Made by a program: the position numbers and the translations under genes | Shown here: positions 9,597-16,726 of the stretch, in pieces | How the letters are laid out: the number at the start of each line of letters is the position of its first letter | Position numbering within the stretch: the first letter of the stretch is position 1 | The notes under the pieces: generated by a model | Told to the model about the DNA's origin: nothing | Seen by the model: only the letters and a program-made list of their open reading frames with translations | The model's database searches: none | Source: Candidatus Poseidoniaceae archaeon | GTDB taxonomy: Archaea; Thermoplasmatota; Poseidoniia; Poseidoniales; Poseidoniaceae | Length of the DNA stretch: 64,000 bases | Assembly (NCBI GenBank): GCA_949372875.1 | Contig: CASIAW010000001.1 | Coordinates: 124,001-188,000, forward strand | Direction: 5' to 3'

Positions 9597-11480
9597 ATGT
9601 CTGATGATACGAATGAAGAAATTGCAATGGCCGAATGTGGCTCTTGTAGAGCGATTGTACCATTAAATTCAGAAAGTTGCCCCGAATGTGGCATTTCTTT
9701 TTCTGGGGTATCGGATGATGCTCTCGGTGAATGTGGTGCTTGCCATGGGCTCGTTCCGCTCGACTCAACCAAATGCCCACATTGCGGAACTATTTTTGTT
9801 GCTGATGACGTTGTTGATGTCTTGAGAAAGTGGCTTAATGAAACAGGTATTTCAATTCCCACTCTCTTCCAAAAATTTGACAAGGATGGAGACGGAAGAA
9901 TTGATTCTTCAGAATTGAAATCCGGATTGTTAAGTCTGAATTTAGCAGACTTGCCCCCTTCCCAAGTAGAGCGGTTGATTGAAACCATTGACGAAGATGG
10001 TGATGGTCAAATTGACTTATCTGAATTGCATGAAACTATTACCGGCGAACATATTTCTGAAGAATCCAAACCTGCAGTTGTCGAGGAGGTCACTGAAGAC
10101 GAGGCAGCTGAGGATTCGAACGAGAGTGAAGAGGAATCAGAAGAAGATTCTGACGCCCCGGCAGATGACACTCATCAAGACGATATTGAGGGCGATGAAG
10201 AAATTTCCTCGGATGAAGATGAAGAACTTGAAGGCCAAGATATTGGCTCTGAAGAAGAACACGATGAATCTGAAGATGATGATTCGGAAATCGAAGATAT
10301 CGATGACGTTATCGACGATCTTGATGAGGATTTGGAAGATGACTTTGAAGAAGACCTTGAAGAAGGCTTTGAACCTGTATCCATATTACAACTGATTTCT
10401 GATGCAATGGACCAAACTGGAGATTCTCCAAACAAGTTCTTTAATTCTCTCGATAAAGATGGAAATGGAAATGTATCGGTTGATGAATTTATGTCTGCCA
10501 TTGAGGACCTCATTGAGGAAGATGTTTCATCCAAAGATATTGAATCGTTCCTTGCCAACACTGACGATGACAATGATGGTTCGATAGATATTATTGAATT
10601 TGTAGCTGCACTTGAGTCCCTTGATGATGCTGATGATGCAGTCGACGAAGACACCCTCCTCAGCCCTAAGAAAGACAAGCCATTCCCAACCGACCTACAA
10701 CGCCAAATGATGGGTAAGCGTTGGAATGACATTGTTTGGCCGCTCATACATTTGGGAATAGGACTCTTTATCGCGGCGTGGATTTTTAACGGCTTGGGCG
10801 TAATTGTCGATGGCAGTGGCGGAAATGTAGCTCTCGAATCCGTAAATGGGATGCACCAACTGGACAATGGAATAACGGTGTATGATGGTGATATTTATCC
10901 GTGTGATAAAGATGTTCAAATTGGCGAGTGTAGCAATTCTCTCACGCCATTTTCAGGAGAATCATCCTCCATGCCTGCTGGCTTTTATTGGGATGGTATC
11001 CTCATGATACTGCTTGGTACAGTCGCCCTACTTGGTTCACTCGCAATGCATTTCGCTGTTGTCCCTGGCTGGAGAGCGCGTTCAAAAGCAATGAAAGAAG
11101 TCGAAGATGATGTTGAAGAAGCACGTTCTGATGATTCAGAGGGTGATGAAGATGATCATCTTGATACTTCTGAAGAGGAGTATGATGATGAATCTGAAGA
11201 CGATGGTGTCGAAGCAGAATCCGCTGACGAAGACGAAGACGAAGACGATGATGAGTCAGAAGGTGAGGATAATTACGAAGATTCTGAAGAAGACGATGAT
11301 GACGATGATGAAGGTGATGATGAAATTGACATTGGATCGCACATTGGCATGACCTTAGATGACGAAGAAGTGTTCGGAGTTATTGTTGAGTTTGATGATG
11401 AAGAGGAAACAGTCACTATCAAAGAAGACGGCTCTGGCGACCTCGTCACTGGATACCAAGAAGACATGTTCTTGGAGTGA
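9597..11480 (+). CDS. Zinc-ribbon, EF-hand, highly acidic membrane protein
   Basis: A 627-residue mosaic protein of unknown function. In order: two zinc-ribbon units (Cys-x-x-Cys pairs at roughly residues 14-32 and 46-63), two EF-hand loops of the DxDGDGxID type (near 95 and 132), a long Asp/Glu/Ser-rich stretch (150-260), two more EF-hand loops (near 285 and 320), a membrane segment near 385-405, a short extracytoplasmic region with two cysteines, a second membrane segment near 460-480, another very acidic stretch, and a C-terminal beta-rich module of about 55 residues. Four intact calcium loops suggest Ca-dependent behaviour. The ATG at 9597 has AGGTG upstream; the frame is open from a GTG at 9576. 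A zinc-ribbon protein follows four bases after. Confidence 0.75.
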   Translation: MSDDTNEEIAMAECGSCRAIVPLNSESCPECGISFSGVSDDALGECGACHGLVPLDSTKCPHCGTIFVADDVVDVLRKWLNETGISIPTLFQKFDKDGDGRIDSSELKSGLLSLNLADLPPSQVERLIETIDEDGDGQIDLSELHETITGEHISEESKPAVVEEVTEDEAAEDSNESEEESEEDSDAPADDTHQDDIEGDEEISSDEDEELEGQDIGSEEEHDESEDDDSEIEDIDDVIDDLDEDLEDDFEEDLEEGFEPVSILQLISDAMDQTGDSPNKFFNSLDKDGNGNVSVDEFMSAIEDLIEEDVSSKDIESFLANTDDDNDGSIDIIEFVAALESLDDADDAVDEDTLLSPKKDKPFPTDLQRQMMGKRWNDIVWPLIHLGIGLFIAAWIFNGLGVIVDGSGGNVALESVNGMHQLDNGITVYDGDIYPCDKDVQIGECSNSLTPFSGESSSMPAGFYWDGILMILLGTVALLGSLAMHFAVVPGWRARSKAMKEVEDDVEEARSDDSEGDEDDHLDTSEEEYDDESEDDGVEAESADEDEDEDDDESEGEDNYEDSEEDDDDDDEGDDEIDIGSHIGMTLDDEEVFGVIVEFDDEEETVTIKEDGSGDLVTGYQEDMFLE

Positions 11481-11484
11481 AATT

Positions 11485-11850
11485 ATGACATCTGTTGACC
11501 CATTGGGTAAACTGAAGAGTATGTCATCATGCCCTGTTTGCGGTTGTATCGAAGTATCCGGAAGTGTCCGATGCTCTGAGTGCGGAACCTTTCATTCAGG
11601 AATTCATCTTGAAGAACGCGCAGCCCCCCCTCCGACTCAAAAAATAGAGCGTGAAGTAATCGATCCATCGATTTATTCGTTATCAGACCAACATGCTATA
11701 CCTGAGGAAGATTTTGAAGAAAGTGAAGAAATTTCAACCTGGTCCGGCGGTTCAACCGATTTCACGATGAATGATGAAGATGAATTGCCAATCCAAAAAA
11801 CGGATTCCAAAAAATTGAAATTACCCGAGCCTGAAGATTTATCAGACTGA
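11485..11850 (+). CDS. Small zinc-ribbon protein
   Basis: A 121-residue protein with one zinc ribbon (Cys-Pro-Val-Cys-Gly-Cys then Cys-Ser-Glu-Cys-Gly, residues about 17-36) followed by an acidic, probably disordered tail. The ATG at 11485 has GGAG seven bases upstream and sits four bases after the stop of the EF-hand protein, so the two are very likely one operon. The ribbon resembles those at the N-terminus of its neighbour. I do not recognise a named family; a role as partner of the EF-hand protein is inference. Confidence 0.65.
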   Translation: MTSVDPLGKLKSMSSCPVCGCIEVSGSVRCSECGTFHSGIHLEERAAPPPTQKIEREVIDPSIYSLSDQHAIPEEDFEESEEISTWSGGSTDFTMNDEDELPIQKTDSKKLKLPEPEDLSD

Positions 11851-11936
11851 TTTACCGCTTTGTCGCATATGTAAAGGCTTTAAATTAATTGTCTTTTAAA
11901 TCGAAAGTAATGATAAATCATAATTTGAGTATTCAC

Positions 11937-12012
11937 TGGTGGGCTCGGAGAGAATTGAACTCTCGATCTTCGCCATGTCAAGGCGACGTCATAACCCCTA
12001 GACCACGAGCCC
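11937..12012 (-). tRNA. tRNA-Val (anticodon GAC), CCA encoded
   Basis: Read on the minus strand this folds as a full cloverleaf: a seven-pair acceptor stem GGGCTCG/CGAGCCC, a D arm, an anticodon arm TCGCC-TTGACAT-GGCGA with anticodon GAC, and a T arm GAGAG-TTCAATT-CTCTC. Anticodon GAC reads valine codons GUC and GUU. The discriminator base is A and the 3' CCA is encoded (complement of 11937-11939). No intron is present. Confidence 0.95.
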
Positions 12013-12038
12013 TAGGTATCTTGCCCACTGAAACGGTG

Positions 12039-12045
12039 TATTAAA
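12039..12045 (-). promoter_or_regulatory. Probable TATA box for tRNA-Val
   Basis: On the minus strand the sequence reads TTTAATA, centred about 30 bases before the tRNA 5' end, the normal archaeal TATA-to-start distance. Assigned by position and composition only. Confidence 0.45.
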
Positions 12046-12069
12046 TCACATCGGTGTGAGCAAGTCAAT

Positions 12070-12222
12070 TCAACTGACGATCTTCGATATCTTTCCTGAA
12101 CAACCAGCTTGTGAACAGCCGCCTGCCATTCGCGTTCTACCGTTTTTCATTTTTATGAGCTGACCACTTTTTATCGGCCCATAGGTTTTGCACTTGAGAC
12201 AAAATCCTTCAACTACATCCAT
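12070..12222 (-). CDS. DUF5679-like 50-residue zinc protein
   Basis: Translation of the minus strand gives 50 residues: Phe-Cys-Leu-Lys-Cys at residues 7-11, a central Met-Lys-Asn-Gly-Arg segment, and Gly-Gly-Cys-Ser-Gln-Ala-Gly-Cys-Ser-Gly-Lys near residues 34-44. This matches the layout of DUF5679-type mini zinc proteins (Cys-x-x-Cys, Lys-Asn-Gly-Arg, a second cysteine pair), here with Cys-x4-Cys in the second knuckle. It lies just upstream of the tRNA gene on the same strand. No clear Shine-Dalgarno sequence is seen, so it may be leaderless. Function is unknown. Confidence 0.65.
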   Translation of the reverse strand: MDVVEGFCLKCKTYGPIKSGQLIKMKNGRTRMAGGCSQAGCSGKISKIVS

Positions 12223-12328
12223 GTCAATCGTTTAGTCCAATCCGTTATTTGACTTAGATTCTTCGCACTCTTTCATGTTCGAATCTTGAACACGAAGATT
12301 AGGCCATTATGTACCAAAACCCCCCTAC

Positions 12329-12349
12329 TTTGCGTGGAAAAAACGCAAA
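12329..12349. repeat. Intergenic hairpin
   Basis: A perfect inverted repeat, TTTGCGT and ACGCAAA with a seven-base A-rich loop, sits in the 266-base stretch between the convergent end of the dimeric-barrel gene (12489) and the start of the small zinc gene (12222). It could end leftward transcription of the 12489-14162 genes. I see no supported gene in this stretch. Confidence 0.4.
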
Positions 12350-12488
12350 TATTGCCTGTCAATCGAACTAAAAAACGGAAAAGGCAACACTGAGCGGCAT
12401 AAGGGAGGTAGTCGTATGGACTGTAATCTAGACTTTTTGAGTCTATGTCGTATAACATACATTATGCGACACTATAGGGCGTGGTATT

Positions 12489-12833
12489 TTACTCCGATTT
12501 ACCCTGTGACGGGATTTCAAGAGAAGAAAGTGGAAGTTCAAACATTCCAACGAGTGGAGGTCCCCCAATTACGCCTTCGAGACCCCCATCCTTCGTATCC
12601 AATCGATCAGCAATATGTTGCGATATCCGCTTCCATGATTTCTTATCTTCGAATACGGATTGAACAAGGAACAATCCTTGCGAGTCTGTAGAAAGTCCAA
12701 TCCAAGCTGCGATGCATCCATCCTGTCGACGTTTGAATTCTTGACGAACTTCGAGCATTCTCTTGAATCGCGCTTCTTTACCAGGAGCGCCAGAACATAC
12801 CACTGTTTCAACCAACACATTAATGAGTTCCAT
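12489..12833 (-). CDS. Antibiotic-biosynthesis-monooxygenase-like small protein
   Basis: A 114-residue protein whose pattern (Glu-Val-Arg-Gln-Glu-Phe, Gly-Cys-Ile-Ala-Ala-Trp-Ile-Gly, Gly-Leu-Phe-Leu-Val-Gln-Ser-Val-Phe, Trp-Lys-Arg-Ile) fits a dimeric alpha-beta barrel like the ABM superfamily. Such proteins include small cofactor-free monooxygenases and heme-degrading enzymes, but many have no known reaction. The start has GGAG eight bases upstream. It lies 60 bases downstream of hutI on the same strand and may be co-transcribed. The family call is tentative and function is not known. Confidence 0.6.
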   Translation of the reverse strand: MELINVLVETVVCSGAPGKEARFKRMLEVRQEFKRRQDGCIAAWIGLSTDSQGLFLVQSVFEDKKSWKRISQHIADRLDTKDGGLEGVIGGPPLVGMFELPLSSLEIPSQGKSE

Positions 12834-12893
12834 TTTAATATCTCCAAATCTACTGTTAAATTAATTACTTTTTCATGGACGATAGATAGTAAA

Positions 12894-14162
12894 TCAATGA
12901 TGGATGAGTTTCCCAGATATGCACGTTGAAGAGAAGGGAGTGTGTGAAGGCTGCAAGCACCATGCTTCCCAATACTCACTATCAAGGATATTGAAATTGG
13001 CAATTGAGCCAACCTCCAATCTCCCATGGACTTTACCGGTAGGGTGAGGGGTGGTTTCCGACGGATTGCGTGTAGCGGCAACAAGTGCTGCCAGTGGATG
13101 GACTGAGCATCTTTGCGCCAAAAGTGAACCCATGAAAGGCATGCTGATTGTTTTACAGTTTGGATTGAAATCTGTTGCCACACTCCACGTAATTTCTTTT
13201 TCAATCACATCATTGAAATCAGGCCACCCTGTTCCAATCGCGTATGGCGTCCCTGGCAAAAACCCAGTATTCACATTGACTGATTCCATATTTTGACGAG
13301 TGTCTCCACTCGTGTGGAATGCGTGGTCTGCTGTATCGACTCGGAGTTCGGCAGCGAGTTCTCCGCCTCCACCATCCACAAATTCGTCTATATGCATTCG
13401 TAAATTTAGCCCACCATCTCGGGATGATTTGAGAATATCCTCGGACTGTTCAACACTAAACCATCCAGGTTCACAAAAGACATCTGCTGAACGTACGAGT
13501 CCTTGTTCCAAAACTTGGGGCAATTGTTCTGAGAGAATTTGTTCCGTGTACTGATCTGAACTCATACCCGATGGTATGTCATGAGCACCGAGCCATGTCA
13601 AGTCCAAGGAAGGTAAGTGGTCCATCGATTGGAGTTCTGATGCAATTTGAATTAACCTCAATTCGGAATCTGTTGTCAAACCGTAGCCACTTTTCGCTTC
13701 CATGTGTGTGGTTCCGCTGCGAAGGGCTGCTCGCATACGCATGTATCCAAGTTGCAATAATTCTTCACCAGATGCCATGGCTGTAGCTCGAACAGTATCC
13801 TGTATACCTCCACCCATATCCGAAATATCACGGTATGATTTCCCCTCGCGCCTCCACGATAGTTCTCGAGAACGATCACCTGCCCAAAGAAGGTGAGTGT
13901 GGCTGTCGACGAATCCCGGGATTATTGCTTTGCCATTGAGTTGGATTATCTTCAACTCGTGGTTCGAATGGTCTGAGGTGGAACCATATTCTGATTTCAA
14001 TTCCTCAGAGGGAGAAATTGAGGCAATGGTATCACGCTCTACGACAATACCCATTCCCGGAGGCATTACGAGCTTCGACGAATCAAGCATTTGCTGCCCT
14101 TGAAGTGGACCTTCTCCCGAGAGGTGCGCGATGGGGCCAGCATCAAGATAGACGGTGCGCAT
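12894..14162 (-). CDS. hutI: Imidazolonepropionase
   Basis: HutI hydrolyses imidazolone propionate to formimino-glutamate, step three of histidine degradation. The 422-residue amidohydrolase has the metal-binding Asp-Ser-His88-Thr-His90 motif, Trp-Ala-Gly-Asp-Arg just after it, Lys-Ser-Gly-Tyr-Gly-Leu, His-Ile-Asp-Glu-Phe, Ala-Asp-His-Ala and Ala-Thr-Asp-Phe-Asn-Pro-Asn, all diagnostic for the enzyme. The ATG at 14162 has GAGGTG upstream; the ORF stays open to 14261 but that would overlap kae1 on the other strand. It is separated by about 4 kb from hutU and hutH and is divergent from kae1. No HutG or HutF gene for the next step is in the window. Confidence 0.95.
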   Translation of the reverse strand: MRTVYLDAGPIAHLSGEGPLQGQQMLDSSKLVMPPGMGIVVERDTIASISPSEELKSEYGSTSDHSNHELKIIQLNGKAIIPGFVDSHTHLLWAGDRSRELSWRREGKSYRDISDMGGGIQDTVRATAMASGEELLQLGYMRMRAALRSGTTHMEAKSGYGLTTDSELRLIQIASELQSMDHLPSLDLTWLGAHDIPSGMSSDQYTEQILSEQLPQVLEQGLVRSADVFCEPGWFSVEQSEDILKSSRDGGLNLRMHIDEFVDGGGGELAAELRVDTADHAFHTSGDTRQNMESVNVNTGFLPGTPYAIGTGWPDFNDVIEKEITWSVATDFNPNCKTISMPFMGSLLAQRCSVHPLAALVAATRNPSETTPHPTGKVHGRLEVGSIANFNILDSEYWEAWCLQPSHTPFSSTCISGKLIHH

Positions 14163-14220
14163 GTCCACCTCTGTATGCTGAGGGTTGAAGAACAATGGCT
14201 CTCTCGCATGTATGATTGCG

Positions 14221-15234
14221 ATGAGTCTATGGACACTCGGTATTGAATCGACAGCACACACATTGTCGTTTGGTCTTGTTGATTCGAATGGAACCCCCTA
14301 TCCGGCTTTTTCAGATACAGTACGCCCCGACAAGGGGGGCATTCACCCCCGTGAAGCAGCTGACCACCACAAAGATATTGCTAATTCTCTCTTTACCTCA
14401 CTTCTTGAAAAATACGAGTTATCCCCTCATGACATCTCCGCAGTATCCTACTCTCAAGGCCCAGGTCTTGGACCTTGCCTTCGTGTTGGTGCGGCCATTG
14501 CACGTGGCATTTCAAGTCGGTTAGATGTCCCGCTTATTGGAGTCAATCATTGTGTAGCACACATTGAAATCGGGCGACAACAATGTGGCTGCAGTGATCC
14601 TGTTCTCCTCTATGTCTCCGGTGGCAATACTCAAGTGATTGCTCACCATGAAGGTCGATACAGAGTCCTGGGCGAAACACTTGACATAGGAATTGGAAAC
14701 ATGTTGGATAAATTTGCACGAGCACAAGGCATACCATTCCCGGGAGGTCCCGTCATTGAAAAGTTAGCAGCGGAATGGCTGGAGACTCAACATAATCCCT
14801 CACTGGAAGGTCTTGAATTACCATTTGCAGTTCGCGGCATGGACCTCGCCTTTTCCGGAGTCATGACTGCAGCACAAAGGCTAATTGACAACGGCGCCGA
14901 CTTAGGCTCAGTATGTTGGTCTTTGCAAGAACATGCATTTGCCGCATGTGTAGAAATTGCTGAACGGGCACTTTCGCACACAGGTAAAAAAGAACTTCTT
15001 CTCGGAGGAGGAGTCGCATGCAATACACGACTTCGAACAATGTGTGAACAAATGGCAGAGGAGCGCGAATCAACATCGCATGCTCCACCACGAATGTATT
15101 GCATCGATAACGGAACAATGATTGCTTTACTCGGATTTATTGAACTTCAAGAAGGCCGGACTACCTCCTATCCTGAAAGTGGAATTGACCAATACCTACG
15201 CACGGACCAAACTCAGGTGACATGGGCCGTTTAG
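14221..15234 (+). CDS. tsaD: tRNA t6A synthase Kae1/TsaD
   Basis: Kae1 transfers threonylcarbamoyl to A37 of ANN-decoding tRNAs within the KEOPS complex. The 337-residue ASKHA protein begins Leu-Gly-Ile-Glu-Ser-Thr-Ala-His-Thr, contains the metal-binding His110-x3-His114 motif, the nucleotide loop Tyr-Val-Ser-Gly-Gly-Asn-Thr-Gln, and Leu-Gly-Gly-Gly-Val-Ala-Cys-Asn. It ends after the Kae1 domain, so the Bud32 kinase is not fused here, unlike in several euryarchaea. The start at 14221 gives the usual short N-terminus; ATG 14212 and TTG 14185 are in frame. It is divergent from hutI with a gap of under 60 bases, so promoters must be compact. Confidence 0.94.
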   Translation: MSLWTLGIESTAHTLSFGLVDSNGTPYPAFSDTVRPDKGGIHPREAADHHKDIANSLFTSLLEKYELSPHDISAVSYSQGPGLGPCLRVGAAIARGISSRLDVPLIGVNHCVAHIEIGRQQCGCSDPVLLYVSGGNTQVIAHHEGRYRVLGETLDIGIGNMLDKFARAQGIPFPGGPVIEKLAAEWLETQHNPSLEGLELPFAVRGMDLAFSGVMTAAQRLIDNGADLGSVCWSLQEHAFAACVEIAERALSHTGKKELLLGGGVACNTRLRTMCEQMAEERESTSHAPPRMYCIDNGTMIALLGFIELQEGRTTSYPESGIDQYLRTDQTQVTWAV

Positions 15235-15283
15235 TCCTTCACATAACGCTAATTGTTTTTAAGGAGTCAATGGCGAGAAGTGT

Positions 15284-16180
15284 TTGGGGGAACTGAACAT
15301 TAGCGGCGAACGGCGTAAAAAAGATGAACCATTCAACCCGTTTGCCCGTGACGCTAGTGCACAGCGGAACAAGCGGATGAGTGAACGCTCACAGAGTCAA
15401 CGCCGCAATGCTCCCGCTACTCGTCCTACTCCTCGGCCACAGCAAGACAATCAAAATGCTCACAATGAACTTGCCAAAAAGCGTCAAGAGGCTTTGAATC
15501 GTTTAGGCAATCAAGATTCCAAACCTAAATCTGCAGCGGTCCAGCCTGTGGCTGAAAAAGTATCAGAGCCAACCTTTACGAATTCAGTTGAACAACAAGA
15601 AGTGGTAGCACCAAAGGTTTCTCGTGAGGACAGAATGGCAGAACTACGCCGTAAATCAGAGGAGTCTAGAAAAAATGCTAAGGCTCAGCGCAACGATGCT
15701 GTTGAAGTCAAGCCAGAGGTTCAAAAAGTGGAAAGTGAACCCGTAATCGAATTCATTTCCGCTGAACCATCTCAAACCCCTCTCTCGGATACACCGGAGA
15801 CTACAGGGGCAAAGGCTGAGAAGTCACGGAACGATGTTTTCAAAACTATTCAAACTGAGGTCGCAAAACCCTCATCCGATCGTCGACGCAAAAGACGCCG
15901 TGGCGATAAGAAAGGTGGCGGACGTCAGAAACAAGAGAAAAAACTCAACCGGCAAAAATATCTCGAATACAAATATGCAGCTCGTGATCTCTTGGATGAC
16001 GATGCAATAGGCGAGGAAAACCGCTCAAATGTATTAGGTCAGGTATGGGCCAAAGGTGAACGAATGGGTGTTACAGACGCTCTAGAATTCATCGAACTCA
16101 AGGTAGAAGAAGAAATTCTACCTCGCGAAGTCGCTGATAAACTAAGAGATTTAGTTTCTCGAATGACAACAAGAAGGTGA
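15284..16180 (+). CDS. Basic, low-complexity protein with conserved-looking C-terminus
   Basis: About 298 residues, mostly charged and probably disordered: Arg/Gln/Pro-rich to residue 60, coiled-coil-like Lys/Arg/Glu stretches to 150, an acidic section, an Arg/Lys/Gly-rich nucleic-acid-binding-like patch (about 200-220), and a compact helical C-terminal domain of about 75 residues. No family recognised. The annotated TTG start is weak. A better start, ATG at 15270 with AAGGAG four bases upstream, encodes Met-Ala-Arg-Ser-Val-Trp-Gly but shifts out of frame at the GGGGG run (15286-15290); one extra G would join it to this ORF. The stop is four bases before the FKBP gene. Confidence 0.6.
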   Translation: MGELNISGERRKKDEPFNPFARDASAQRNKRMSERSQSQRRNAPATRPTPRPQQDNQNAHNELAKKRQEALNRLGNQDSKPKSAAVQPVAEKVSEPTFTNSVEQQEVVAPKVSREDRMAELRRKSEESRKNAKAQRNDAVEVKPEVQKVESEPVIEFISAEPSQTPLSDTPETTGAKAEKSRNDVFKTIQTEVAKPSSDRRRKRRRGDKKGGGRQKQEKKLNRQKYLEYKYAARDLLDDDAIGEENRSNVLGQVWAKGERMGVTDALEFIELKVEEEILPREVADKLRDLVSRMTTRR

Positions 16181-16184
16181 TATT

Positions 16185-16691
16185 ATGACAGAATTAACAG
16201 TAAGCGGAAACATGGTTGCAAGTGTTCATTATACAGGTACACTCCCCGATAATGGCGAAATATTTGACAGTAGTGAAGGTAGAGAACCGCTTTCATTCCT
16301 CGTAGGACACCAACAAATGATTCCTGGATTTGAAGAAGAAATAATGGGCGCTGCAGTTGGTGAGAAGAGAGAATTTACACTCACTTCTGAACGAGCGTAT
16401 GGAGAACGTGATGAAGCAGCAGTATTGCAAATCCCTCGGGAACAATTCGCTCAACTCGAGGCAGAAGCTGCACTTGAACCAGGAATGCAACTCGTTGCAC
16501 AGATGCCACATGGACCATCACCGTTTACAATTACTGAAGTGAGTGACGAAACAATTACCGCTGATTTTAATCACACCCTCGCAGGAAAAGCACTCACCTT
16601 TAATGTGGAGATCGTTGAACTTCGAGCAGCTTCAGATGATGAAGTTTCCCACGGGCATGCGCACGGTCCAGACGGACATCAAGACCACTGA
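16185..16691 (+). CDS. SlyD-type FKBP peptidyl-prolyl isomerase
   Basis: A 168-residue FKBP of the SlyD/FKBP16 type that speeds proline isomerization and acts as a chaperone. Seen: Val-His-Tyr-Thr-Gly-Thr-Leu near residue 14, Gly-Glu-Ile-Phe-Asp-Ser, Gln-Met-Ile-Pro-Gly-Phe-Glu, Ala-Tyr-Gly, an insert-in-flap segment from about 75 to 125, and the closing Asn-Val-Glu-Ile-Val. The tail after residue 150 is His-rich (six histidines), as in metal-binding SlyD proteins that handle nickel. It lies four bases after the charged unknown gene, with an RBS-like GGTG upstream. Cytoplasmic by lack of signal peptide. Confidence 0.92.
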   Translation: MTELTVSGNMVASVHYTGTLPDNGEIFDSSEGREPLSFLVGHQQMIPGFEEEIMGAAVGEKREFTLTSERAYGERDEAAVLQIPREQFAQLEAEAALEPGMQLVAQMPHGPSPFTITEVSDETITADFNHTLAGKALTFNVEIVELRAASDDEVSHGHAHGPDGHQDH

Positions 16692-16726
16692 TACGTGGGA
16701 GTGTTGATGAAGCCCCATACGGTGGG

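Noticed and set aside
10175-10867. Minus-strand Ser-rich open frame of 230 codons
   Set aside because: It is the antisense of the Asp/Glu-rich codons of the EF-hand protein; GAT/GAA runs read as Ser on the other strand.
12273-12458. Minus-strand 61-codon frame in the intergenic stretch
   Set aside because: No ribosome site, no recognisable family and it spans a hairpin likely to be regulatory.
12569-13204. Minus-strand open frame of 211 codons
   Set aside because: It crosses the hutI end and the dimeric-barrel gene in another frame; both of those have clear motifs or a ribosome site.
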